A stretch of DNA of 11,275 nt from Fimbriimonadales bacterium. GTDB taxonomy: Bacteria > Armatimonadota > Fimbriimonadia > Fimbriimonadales > GBS-DC. The stretch is taken from NCBI GenBank assembly GCA_026416065.1, contig JAOAFW010000107.1, positions 1 through 11,275 on the forward strand, written 5' to 3'. The position numbers and the translations under genes were made by a program. Of this stretch, positions 1-6,210 are shown piece by piece (position 1 is the stretch's first letter; the number at the start of each line of letters is the position of its first letter). The notes beneath the pieces are model-generated. The model was not told the DNA's origin, did no database searches, and was given only the letters and a program-made list of their open reading frames with translations.

Positions 1-37
1 TCGCTCGTCGGCAGCGTCAGATGTGTATAAGAGACAG
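1..37 (+). other. Residual Nextera sequencing adapter (non-genomic)
   Basis: Positions 5-37 match base for base the 33-nt Illumina Nextera read-1 transposase adapter as I know it. Positions 19-37 are the Tn5 mosaic end (AGATGTGTATAAGAGACAG). The four bases before it (1-4) have no known origin and should be treated as artefact too. Genomic sequence therefore starts at 38. The adapter puts an in-frame TAA (28-30) into the reading frame of the first gene, so any apparent start or truncation there is technical. This also says the window begins at a contig end that was not adapter-trimmed. Confidence 0.97.
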
Positions 38-990
38 ACTCCCACCTGCGCGACAAGGTGTACCCCAACACACCTGGCGAGTGGACTTTCTATCGCTGTG
101 AGGCGTGCGGTTCGGGCTATTTCAACCCGCGCCCGACGCCTGAAACTGTCGGCAGGCTGTACGAGGAGTATTACACGCACGCCCACTCGACGCCGCCCGC
201 CTATGAGCAGTTGAGCCTGTTGGGCAAGCTGCGCCGCCTGCTGGGCAACGGCTATCGGAACTACAGGTTTGGCATGCAAGAACGCCCTGCGAGCATTCTG
301 GGGGTGCTGGTCGCGATGCTGATGCCCGACTATCGCGCGCTGCTGGACGCGGGGGGACGCCACCTGCCCAAGCAACCGAAGGGCAGGCTACTCGATGTGG
401 GCTGCGGCAACGGCGATTTTCTGGAATTCGCCACACGCGCGGGATGGCATGCCGCCGGCGTGGAACCCGACCCCCAAGCCGTCGAGACAGCACGCGCCCG
501 CGGGCTGACCGTCCATCTCGGCGGGCTGGAAGTGCTGGAAACCGAGCGCGAGGCCTTCGACGGAATCACGATGAACCATGTGATTGAGCATGTGCATTCC
601 CCGCGCGCCACGCTACAGGCGTGCTATCGCCTGCTCAAGCCGGGCGACTGGCTCTGGATAGAGACGCCCAACCTGGACGCGCAGGGGCACGCTCGTTATC
701 GCGAGAACTGGGTCGGGCTGGACATCCCACGCCATCTGGTGGTGTTCACCTACCGTTCGCTCACACGCCTGCTTCAAGAAGTCGGCTTCACGCGGATTGA
801 GCAGTTGCCCTACTACCCGCTTTGCGAGCGCGTGTACGCCATGAGCCGCGCAATTGCGATGGGCGCGTCGCCCCACCATCCACCCCCCCTGCCCCAAGAG
901 GAGCTGATTCTCGCGCGCCAAGCGGAGGTAGACGCCCGACGACGCGTCGAGATAAGGGAGTTCGTGATGGTGCGGGCGTGGAAAGAGTAA
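38..990 (+). CDS. Class I SAM-dependent methyltransferase, 5'-truncated
   Basis: The frame is open from the adapter junction (first whole codon at 40) to TAA at 988-990. A GTG at 58 could be read as a start, but codons 40-57 already read like the family's interior, so the true start is lost. Residue numbers count from the GTG at 58. A CxxC pair (C14, C17) followed by FNPRPT resembles the N-terminal zinc-knuckle of methyltransferases that carry a second CxxC, here missing upstream. The Rossmann SAM-binding motif I is LLDVGCGNGDF (111-121), the acidic loop is GVEPD (134-138), and the post-motif NHVIEHV (173-179) plus LLKPGDWLWIETPN (192-205) fits Methyltransf_11/23-type folds. The substrate is unknown. 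Such enzymes are common in O-antigen, capsule and natural-product clusters, but nothing nearby confirms that. The next gene is 184 bp downstream. Confidence 0.88.
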
Positions 991-1071
991 TAAGTTGCTC
1001 GAGAGTTAAGTCGTCTCCGTTTGGGCTACTCTCGGTCAGTTTCCCTCTCAAAATCTGTCAGCTACCTGTGA

Positions 1072-1125
1072 GTAAGAGATTCGATCAATCCAAATCGTTC
1101 CCTGAGTCCCTGAGCGGTCTCTTAC
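1072..1125 (+). repeat. 8-bp inverted repeat in the leader of the acyl-CoA synthetase gene
   Basis: GTAAGAGA (1072-1079) and its perfect complement TCTCTTAC (1118-1125) flank 38 bases, ending about 50 bases before the synthetase ATG. There is no T-run, so it is not a normal intrinsic terminator. It could be a stem in the mRNA leader, an operator, or chance. The rest of the 184-bp gap (991-1174) shows no promoter I would defend. Confidence 0.25.
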
Positions 1126-1174
1126 AGCAGGAATCGCTCTACTCATCCCGAATCCTTCCTGTGGAGCAAAAACA

Positions 1175-2950
1175 ATGGCTGTCGACACTTTAAGTAAGGC
1201 GCTCTGGCGCAGCGTGGAGCAGCACGCCGAGAAACCCGCGATACTGGTGAAACGCGAAAAGCAATTTCGCCCTATCACCTACCATGAGCTGGGTAGGCGC
1301 GTTTATGCCTTCGCCCGTGCGTTGCACGAATTAGGCGTGCGCAAGGGCGACCGCGTAGCGATCCTCTCGGAAAACTGCCCCGAATGGGCAATCGCAGACT
1401 GGGCGACGCTCTGTCTGGGCGGAATCACTGTACCTATTTACCCTACCCTCACCGCCGCGCAGGTGCTGGAGATCCTTAGCGACTCCGAACCGAAAGTGCT
1501 GGTGGTCAGCGATAAGAAGCAGCTGCGTAAGGCGTGCGAGGGAATCGAAGGCTCGGGACTGAACCTGCAGATGATTGTGATCGACTCCAAAGATGTGAGC
1601 GACACGCCCACCTTCGAGCAGGTGCTCAATCAGCCTGGCGCGCTGACCGAGAGCGAGCTGCAGAGCCTCGTGCAGGCAAGTCAGCCCGACGATATCATCA
1701 CCTTTATCTACACTTCGGGCACAACAGGCGAGCCAAAAGGCGCGATGCTCACGCACGGCAATCTCATCAGCAACATCGAGGCGGTGCTGGAACTTATCGA
1801 CTGGAAGCCGACGGATCTATTCTTGTCGTTCCTGCCACTATCGCACGTGTTCGAGCGGATGGGTGGGCACTTTTTGCCGATTTACGCAGGGCTAACTATC
1901 GCCTACGCTGAGAGCCTGTTCACCCTCGCCAACGATATGCAGGAGGTTAAGCCGACGCTGATGCTGGGCGTGCCACGCTTCTACGCGTCGGTGATGGATC
2001 GCATTCTCGCCTCCGTGCGCCAGATGCCCCCGCTGCGTCAGAAACTGTTCTATCGGATGCTGGAAGTGGGGAAAGTCTATTCTCAGTGCTGGCGCGAGGG
2101 CAAAAGCGCCCCGCTCGGCGTGAAAATTCAGCACGCGATTCTGGATAAACTGGTGGCTTCCAAAATCCGCGAGCGCGTGGGCGGCAGGCTGCGCTACTTC
2201 GTTTCGGGCGGCGCGGCGCTGCCCAAAGAGGTTGCCGAGTTCTTCCACGCTTTCGGCATCCTGATACTGGAAGGCTATGGATTGACCGAGACCAGCCCCG
2301 TGCTGACTGTGAACCCGCCGAACGCCCCACGATTCGGCAGCGTGGGCAAGCCCATTCGCGGCGTGGAGATCCGAATCGCTGAAGACGGTGAAATCCTTGC
2401 ACGCGGACCAAACATCATGCTTGGCTACTACAAAAAGCCCGAAGCGACCGCCGCTGCCATCGACCCCGACGGCTGGTTCCACACGGGCGATGTGGGCTAC
2501 ATGGACAAAGACGGCTACCTGTACATCACCGACCGCAAGAAGGATATTATCGTGCTGGCGAACGGCAAAAATGTTGCCCCGCAGCCCATCGAGAACCTCC
2601 TGAAACAAAGCGAGCTGGTTCAGGAAGCGGTGGTGTATGGGGACGGCATGAGCGCACCTGTCGCGCTCATTGTGCCCAACATGGACGCCCTGCGCGACTT
2701 CGCCAAGCAGGAGGGCATCGAGGCGACCGACGCCGACGCCCTGCTTAACCACGACGCCGTTCAGAAACGCTTCCGCCAAGAGCTGGAGCGCGTGAACCGC
2801 GAACTGGCAGACTTCCAGCGGGTGAAAGGCTTTCGCCTGATCGCTAAGCCGTTCACCATTGAAAGTGGCGAGCTGACGCCTACCCTCAAAGTCAAGCGGC
2901 GTGTGGTGGCAGAAAAATACGCACACCTGCTACAGGAGCTGGCGAGGTAG
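1175..2950 (+). CDS. Long-chain acyl-CoA synthetase (AMP-forming)
   Basis: This is a complete 591-residue member of the ANL adenylate-forming superfamily, of usual length for long-chain fatty acyl-CoA ligases. These activate free fatty acids with ATP to acyl-AMP, then acyl-CoA, feeding beta-oxidation or lipid synthesis in the cytoplasm or at the inner membrane. Core motifs in order: the phosphate-binding loop YTSGTTGEPKG (179-189), a PLSHVFER segment (221-228) typical of the long-chain FadD/FAA type, EGYGLTETSP (366-375), GWFHTGDVGY (433-442), ITDRKKDIIVLANGKNVAP (451-469), and a C-terminal GELTPTLKVKRR (565-576) that carries the adenylation lysine. Nothing catalytic is missing. ATG 1175 is supported by GGAG at 1163-1166, eight bases upstream. 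It stands alone, with 184 bp before and 171 bp after it, so operon membership is unclear. Exact chain-length preference cannot be read from sequence. Confidence 0.95.
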   Translation: MAVDTLSKALWRSVEQHAEKPAILVKREKQFRPITYHELGRRVYAFARALHELGVRKGDRVAILSENCPEWAIADWATLCLGGITVPIYPTLTAAQVLEILSDSEPKVLVVSDKKQLRKACEGIEGSGLNLQMIVIDSKDVSDTPTFEQVLNQPGALTESELQSLVQASQPDDIITFIYTSGTTGEPKGAMLTHGNLISNIEAVLELIDWKPTDLFLSFLPLSHVFERMGGHFLPIYAGLTIAYAESLFTLANDMQEVKPTLMLGVPRFYASVMDRILASVRQMPPLRQKLFYRMLEVGKVYSQCWREGKSAPLGVKIQHAILDKLVASKIRERVGGRLRYFVSGGAALPKEVAEFFHAFGILILEGYGLTETSPVLTVNPPNAPRFGSVGKPIRGVEIRIAEDGEILARGPNIMLGYYKKPEATAAAIDPDGWFHTGDVGYMDKDGYLYITDRKKDIIVLANGKNVAPQPIENLLKQSELVQEAVVYGDGMSAPVALIVPNMDALRDFAKQEGIEATDADALLNHDAVQKRFRQELERVNRELADFQRVKGFRLIAKPFTIESGELTPTLKVKRRVVAEKYAHLLQELAR

Positions 2951-3079
2951 CACGGGCAGCCCGGTCTACGCACTATGGCAAGATACCTAAGCCACGCCCA
3001 GGCACCGCCGTCAGGACTCCGGCGCGACGCAGTGGAGTTGTCAAACAGGCTCCTACATACGCGCCCAAAAGCAGGAAAA

Positions 3080-3110
3080 TAAGGAAATCATGTGTATCTA
3101 TCCTTACACA
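3080..3110 (+). promoter_or_regulatory. Two mutually exclusive small hairpins ahead of the DUF1501 ribosome binding site
   Basis: TGTGTA (3091-3096) pairs with TACACA (3105-3110) around an 8-base loop, ending right at the GGAG Shine-Dalgarno (3111-3114). TAAGGA (3080-3085) pairs with TCCTTA (3101-3106), which would hide the Shine-Dalgarno of the leader ORF. The two stems share 3105-3106 and cannot both form. Each is only 6 bp, so stability is modest and chance formation is possible. Confidence 0.25.
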
Positions 3111-3125
3111 GGAGTAGCGCGATGA
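3090..3125 (+). CDS. Possible 11-codon leader peptide (MCIYPYTGVAR)
   Basis: An ATG at 3090 opens an 11-residue ORF whose TGA (3123-3125) overlaps the DUF1501 start (3122-3124) as ATGA. AAGGA at 3081-3085 could be its Shine-Dalgarno site, though the 4-base spacing is short. The GGAG that serves DUF1501 lies inside this ORF. The arrangement would let ribosomes ending the leader re-start on DUF1501. No homology is expected for so short a peptide, and chance is a real alternative. Confidence 0.3.
   Translation: MCIYPYTGVAR
3111..3114 (+). promoter_or_regulatory. Ribosome binding site fixing the DUF1501 start
   Basis: GGAG lies seven bases before ATG 3122. This favours that ATG over the in-frame GTG at 3092, which would add ten residues (MYLSLHRSSA) in front of the twin-arginine signal and has no well-placed Shine-Dalgarno site. 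Confidence 0.75.
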
Positions 3126-4573
3126 AATCCGAGAAGCCGAGCCAGAACGAACTGCAGCAGATGACGCGCCGCTACTTTTTCAAAGTGTGCGGCTATGGGA
3201 TTGGCGCGCTCGCGCTCAACGCCCTGATGCAACAGACCCTGTTCGCATCGAGTCGGTCAAATCCGCTTGCGCCCAGACAACCTCATTTCAAGCCGCGCGC
3301 GAAACGAATCATTTTCCTGTTTATGGCGGGCGCGCCCTCGCAGATTGATCTGCTCGACCCCAAGCCGACGCTACAGCAGTATCATGGGCAGCCCTGTCCT
3401 GAAAGCCTGCTGAAGGGCGAGCGGTTCGCGTTTATCAAGGGCACGCCCACACTGCTCGGCTCGCCCTATAAGTTTCAACGGCACGGTCAATCGGGCATTG
3501 AGGTGTCCGAACTGTTACCTCATACCGCGCAGATTGTTGATGAGCTCTGCATCATCCGCTCGATGCAGACCGACCAGTTCAACCACGCACCAGCCCAGAT
3601 TTTTATGAATACGGGGCATCAGCTCCCCGGACGCCCGAGCATGGGCAGCTGGCTCACCTACGGGTTGGGCACCGAGAATCAAGACCTGCCGGGCTTTGTG
3701 GTGTTGATTTCAGGCGCGAACCGTCCTGACGGTGGACACGCCTGCTGGAGCAGTGGGTTCTTGCCGACTGTGTATCAGGGCGTGGAATTCCGCAAACAGG
3801 GCGACCCTGTGCTGTACCTCTCCAACCCTGATGGCGTCGACCCGGAGGCGCGCCGTGCAGTGATTGAAACTGCCAACGAACTTAACCGCCTCAAACAAGA
3901 GCAAGTCGGTGATCCCGAGATTGAAACGCGCATCGCTAACTACGAGCTGGCGTACCGCATGCAAAGCAGCGTGCCCGAGCTAATGGATATCAGCAAAGAG
4001 CCAGAGCATATTCACCAGCTGTACGGCACAACACCGGGCAAGCCATCGTTCGCGAACAACTGCCTACTGGCGCGTCGACTCGTAGAGCGCGGCGTGCGGT
4101 TCGTGCAACTCTATCACAGAGGCTGGGATCATCACGGCTCCGGCGAAGTAGATAGCATTACCAAGGGGCTACCCCAACTGTGCCGAGAGGTGGATCAGGC
4201 GAGTGCCGCACTGGTAATCGATCTTAAGCAGCGCGGGCTGCTGGACGACACTCTGGTCATCTGGGGTGGCGAGTTCGGACGTACCCCGATGAACGAGGGA
4301 CGTGGCGGCTCTACTTACCTGGGGCGTGACCATCACCCGCGCGCCTTCACCATCTGGATGGCGGGCGGCGGCGTGAAAGCAGGTACAGTTTATGGCGCAA
4401 CGGACGAACTCGGCTACTCCGTTACCGAGAATCCGGTGCACGTGCATGACCTGCACGCCACCATTTTGCACCTGATGGGCATCGACCACACGCGCTTGAC
4501 CTACTGGTATCAGGGACGCAACTTCCGACTGACCGACGTGTTCGGGCGCGTGGTGAACCCGATTATCGGCTAA
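3122..4573 (+). CDS. DUF1501 family protein, Tat-type signal
   Basis: This 483-residue protein belongs by recognisable sequence to DUF1501, a branch of the alkaline-phosphatase/sulfatase-like fold whose biochemical role is not established. TRRYFFKVCGYGIGALALNAL (15-35) is a twin-arginine export signal, so the mature protein probably works outside the cytoplasm. Family landmarks: IIFLFMAGAPSQIDLLDPKP (63-82), the FNHAPAQIFMNTG region (153-165), GWDHHG (334-339), the strongly conserved VIWGGEFGRTP (379-389), GRDHHPRAFTIWMAGGGVKAG (401-421) and an HDLHATILHLMGID segment near the end (442-455). Length is normal for the family and the frame is intact. In Planctomycetota and similar bacteria DUF1501 genes usually sit beside a DUF1553 or DUF1800 gene. 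No such partner lies here: upstream is an acyl-CoA synthetase, downstream a convergent protease. The start is chosen from GGAG at 3111-3114. Confidence 0.92.
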   Translation: MKSEKPSQNELQQMTRRYFFKVCGYGIGALALNALMQQTLFASSRSNPLAPRQPHFKPRAKRIIFLFMAGAPSQIDLLDPKPTLQQYHGQPCPESLLKGERFAFIKGTPTLLGSPYKFQRHGQSGIEVSELLPHTAQIVDELCIIRSMQTDQFNHAPAQIFMNTGHQLPGRPSMGSWLTYGLGTENQDLPGFVVLISGANRPDGGHACWSSGFLPTVYQGVEFRKQGDPVLYLSNPDGVDPEARRAVIETANELNRLKQEQVGDPEIETRIANYELAYRMQSSVPELMDISKEPEHIHQLYGTTPGKPSFANNCLLARRLVERGVRFVQLYHRGWDHHGSGEVDSITKGLPQLCREVDQASAALVIDLKQRGLLDDTLVIWGGEFGRTPMNEGRGGSTYLGRDHHPRAFTIWMAGGGVKAGTVYGATDELGYSVTENPVHVHDLHATILHLMGIDHTRLTYWYQGRNFRLTDVFGRVVNPIIG

Positions 4574-4607
4574 TCCCGGTCGAACAGCCCCCGCTGCTCA
4601 CGGAGTC

Positions 4608-4631
4608 GTTGCGGTAGGTCGAGACTGCAAC
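4608..4631. terminator. Weak hairpin between convergent genes
   Basis: GTTGCGGT (4608-4615) pairs with ACTGCAAC (4624-4631) with one G-U wobble and an 8-base loop. It sits in the 104-bp gap between the ends of DUF1501 (+) and the CPBP protease (-), where a two-way terminator would be expected. No T-run follows on either strand, so its role is a guess. Confidence 0.25.
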
Positions 4632-4677
4632 CGAAACATCGCGCGTCCCGATAATCGATTGCAAAGGGATCCCCCCT

Positions 4678-6045
4678 CTACCCCGCCACCGCCCACAACA
4701 TCAGCGTAATCAGCCCATTATTAATCGCATGAATAATAATGCACGGCAACAGCGAGCGCGTGTGCGCGTAGACCAACGCCAGTATCGTACCTAACACGGT
4801 AATCGGAAAGATTCCGCCCAGAAACTGGGGATGAATCACGGCAAACAGATACCCGCTTACCAGCGCACTGAGCCATACCTGTCCCGTGCGCTGCCAGAGC
4901 ACCTTGAACAGCACCCCGCGAAACACGAACTCCTCGATAATCGGCGCAAGTACCACCACTTGCACAAAAGTCCAGAGCCACTCCAAGTTTGTTTTGCTTT
5001 CCGCCACACGCTCGCCCACAGGATTGGTCTGCTCGGCAGGCAAGGCAGGAGCGACCAGGATCGTGAGCACCAGCAACAGAATTAGAAACGGCACATACGC
5101 CGCGTAGCCCATCAGTCCGACCCCCAGCTGTTTCCACCAGCCGCGTGTGAACCAGCGAATCTGCCCCAGCGCATCAGGCTGATCCCGCAACGATGCCAGA
5201 AACATCAAGGGCAACAGCACTGCCAGCAGATACACCGCACTCGAGGCGTCTACGCCCCAGCCACGCAGCATGGGATTGAGCGCCGAGGCGTTCAACATCA
5301 CCAGCAAGAAAATCGCCAGCGCCCACAGCAGAGGGTCATACACAAAGGGTGAATCGTCGGGCGCGGGGCGTGCCGGTAGCGCGGGATTGGTCAAGGCATA
5401 CCAGATGAGCACCACAATCCCCGCCAGCCCTGCGAAGCCCACAATGCCAAATATTGCCCCCAGCAGAACCACCGACCAGGCGGCAGTACGCCCGAGCGAC
5501 TGCTTGAGGGCGTTCGCCTGCGTCGCGTCGCCTGCACGTTGATAGAGCGCAAGTTTCAGCAACTCATCGGCAAACGGCGAGGGCGCGCCCGGCAGCGTTT
5601 CCAACAACAAGGGAACCTGTTCGGGTTTGAGCGACTTGCTAAACACCTCTTGCCACCGCATTGCCTGCCAGCGACGCTCGGTGGGCGATAACGATTCGGA
5701 CGGCAAATCGGGTAGGGCTTGAAGCGTCTTGCGGGCATCACCCGTCTTAAACGCGCTCTCTAATATCGCCCGATAGAGAGTGGCTTCATAAGGCGCATAG
5801 GCGTTATCCAGACCCTCCAGCGCGCCCTCCAGCACCTGTTCCGACACGGTTCTACCCAGCCCCAGCTGCTCCATCGCCAGCGCATAGCGCGCCTGAAACT
5901 CCACACCCATCCGCTGATTGCTACCGCTCAAACCTCGAGAGGTGGGAGACCGGAATAAAGACCAGAAAATCGCAGTGTTCCCAACGATGAGTAGGGTAAA
6001 GAGGAAAATCAGCAGCCACCATGCGTATTGCGCGGAGTCTCTCAT
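4678..6045 (-). CDS. CPBP family intramembrane metalloprotease
   Basis: This 455-residue membrane protein ends in a CPBP (CAAX protease/bacteriocin-processing, Abi) domain. All three signatures are present: EEFVFR (E371, E372, R376), FAVIH (F401, H405) and HAINN (H439, N443), the expected zinc-site residues. One N-terminal helix (about 9-30) is followed by a soluble, helix-rich stretch of about 150 residues (35-185), then some seven or eight hydrophobic segments. The soluble insert is not part of the usual domain. The substrate is unknown; family members cleave prenylated proteins, process peptides or act in immunity to bacteriocins. The start is uncertain: ATG at 6045 is used, but TTG at 6051 adds two residues, and neither has a Shine-Dalgarno site. 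The gene follows tRNA-Ser by only 16 bases on the same strand and may share its transcript. It stops with TAG 104 bp from the convergent DUF1501 gene. Confidence 0.9.
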   Translation of the reverse strand: MRDSAQYAWWLLIFLFTLLIVGNTAIFWSLFRSPTSRGLSGSNQRMGVEFQARYALAMEQLGLGRTVSEQVLEGALEGLDNAYAPYEATLYRAILESAFKTGDARKTLQALPDLPSESLSPTERRWQAMRWQEVFSKSLKPEQVPLLLETLPGAPSPFADELLKLALYQRAGDATQANALKQSLGRTAAWSVVLLGAIFGIVGFAGLAGIVVLIWYALTNPALPARPAPDDSPFVYDPLLWALAIFLLVMLNASALNPMLRGWGVDASSAVYLLAVLLPLMFLASLRDQPDALGQIRWFTRGWWKQLGVGLMGYAAYVPFLILLLVLTILVAPALPAEQTNPVGERVAESKTNLEWLWTFVQVVVLAPIIEEFVFRGVLFKVLWQRTGQVWLSALVSGYLFAVIHPQFLGGIFPITVLGTILALVYAHTRSLLPCIIIHAINNGLITLMLWAVAG

Positions 6046-6061
6046 TGCCAATTAAAAAATC

Positions 6062-6157
6062 TGGCGGAGGGTCTGGGATTCGAACCCAGGGTAGGGAGCT
6101 TAACCTCCCTACAACCGCTTAGCAGGCGGCCCCTTTCGACCACTCAGGCAACCCTCC
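6062..6157 (-). tRNA. tRNA-Ser (anticodon GCU), CCA encoded
   Basis: Read on the minus strand this folds as a class II tRNA. The acceptor stem is GGAGGGT (6157-6151) against ACCCTCC, followed by a G discriminator (6065) and an encoded CCA (6064-6062). The anticodon loop CTGCTAA (6125-6119) carries GCT at 6123-6121, reading AGC/AGU serine codons. A long variable arm, with an 8-bp stem GTAGGGAG/CTCCCTAC, is diagnostic of serine-type tRNAs. The T arm is CTGGG-TTCGAAT-CCCAG. All stems pair cleanly, so it should be functional. The 3' end is followed by six Ts (6059-6054) and then, after 16 bases in all, by the CPBP protease start. Confidence 0.97.
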
Positions 6158-6171
6158 GCCTCGCAACATTT

Positions 6172-6200
6172 ATTATACCATACCATCGGAAGGTTGTCAA
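6172..6200 (-). promoter_or_regulatory. Perfect sigma-70-type promoter of tRNA-Ser
   Basis: On the minus strand TTGACA (6200-6195) and TATAAT (6177-6172) are both exact consensus hexamers with the optimal 17-base spacer. Only 14 bases separate the -10 box from the mature tRNA 5' end, giving a predicted leader of about 7 bases. Such strength fits a stable RNA gene. The same DNA is the upstream region of the divergent TPR gene. Confidence 0.9.
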
Positions 6201-6210
6201 GGGTTCCCTC

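Noticed and set aside
19..37. Tn5 mosaic end as sign of a transposon
   Set aside because: It is part of a full-length Nextera adapter at the contig end with no transposase or second end, so it comes from library preparation.
23..214. 63-residue plus-strand ORF at the window start
   Set aside because: It begins inside the sequencing adapter and overlaps the methyltransferase in another frame, so it cannot be a real gene.
1892..2926. 344-residue minus-strand ORF opposite the acyl-CoA synthetase
   Set aside because: It is wholly antisense to a gene with complete catalytic motifs. Its H/V/A/F-rich composition is typical of a mirrored frame in GC-rich DNA, and no motif is recognisable.
2952..2966. 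GC-rich palindrome just after the synthetase stop (CGGGCAGCCCG) as terminator
   Set aside because: The stem is about four pairs with a three-base loop and no T-run follows. A second small stem at 3006-3024 (CGCCG/CGGCG) also lacks one.
3092..3121. GTG at 3092 as the DUF1501 start
   Set aside because: It would add ten residues before the twin-arginine signal and lacks a well-spaced Shine-Dalgarno site, while ATG 3122 has GGAG at seven bases.
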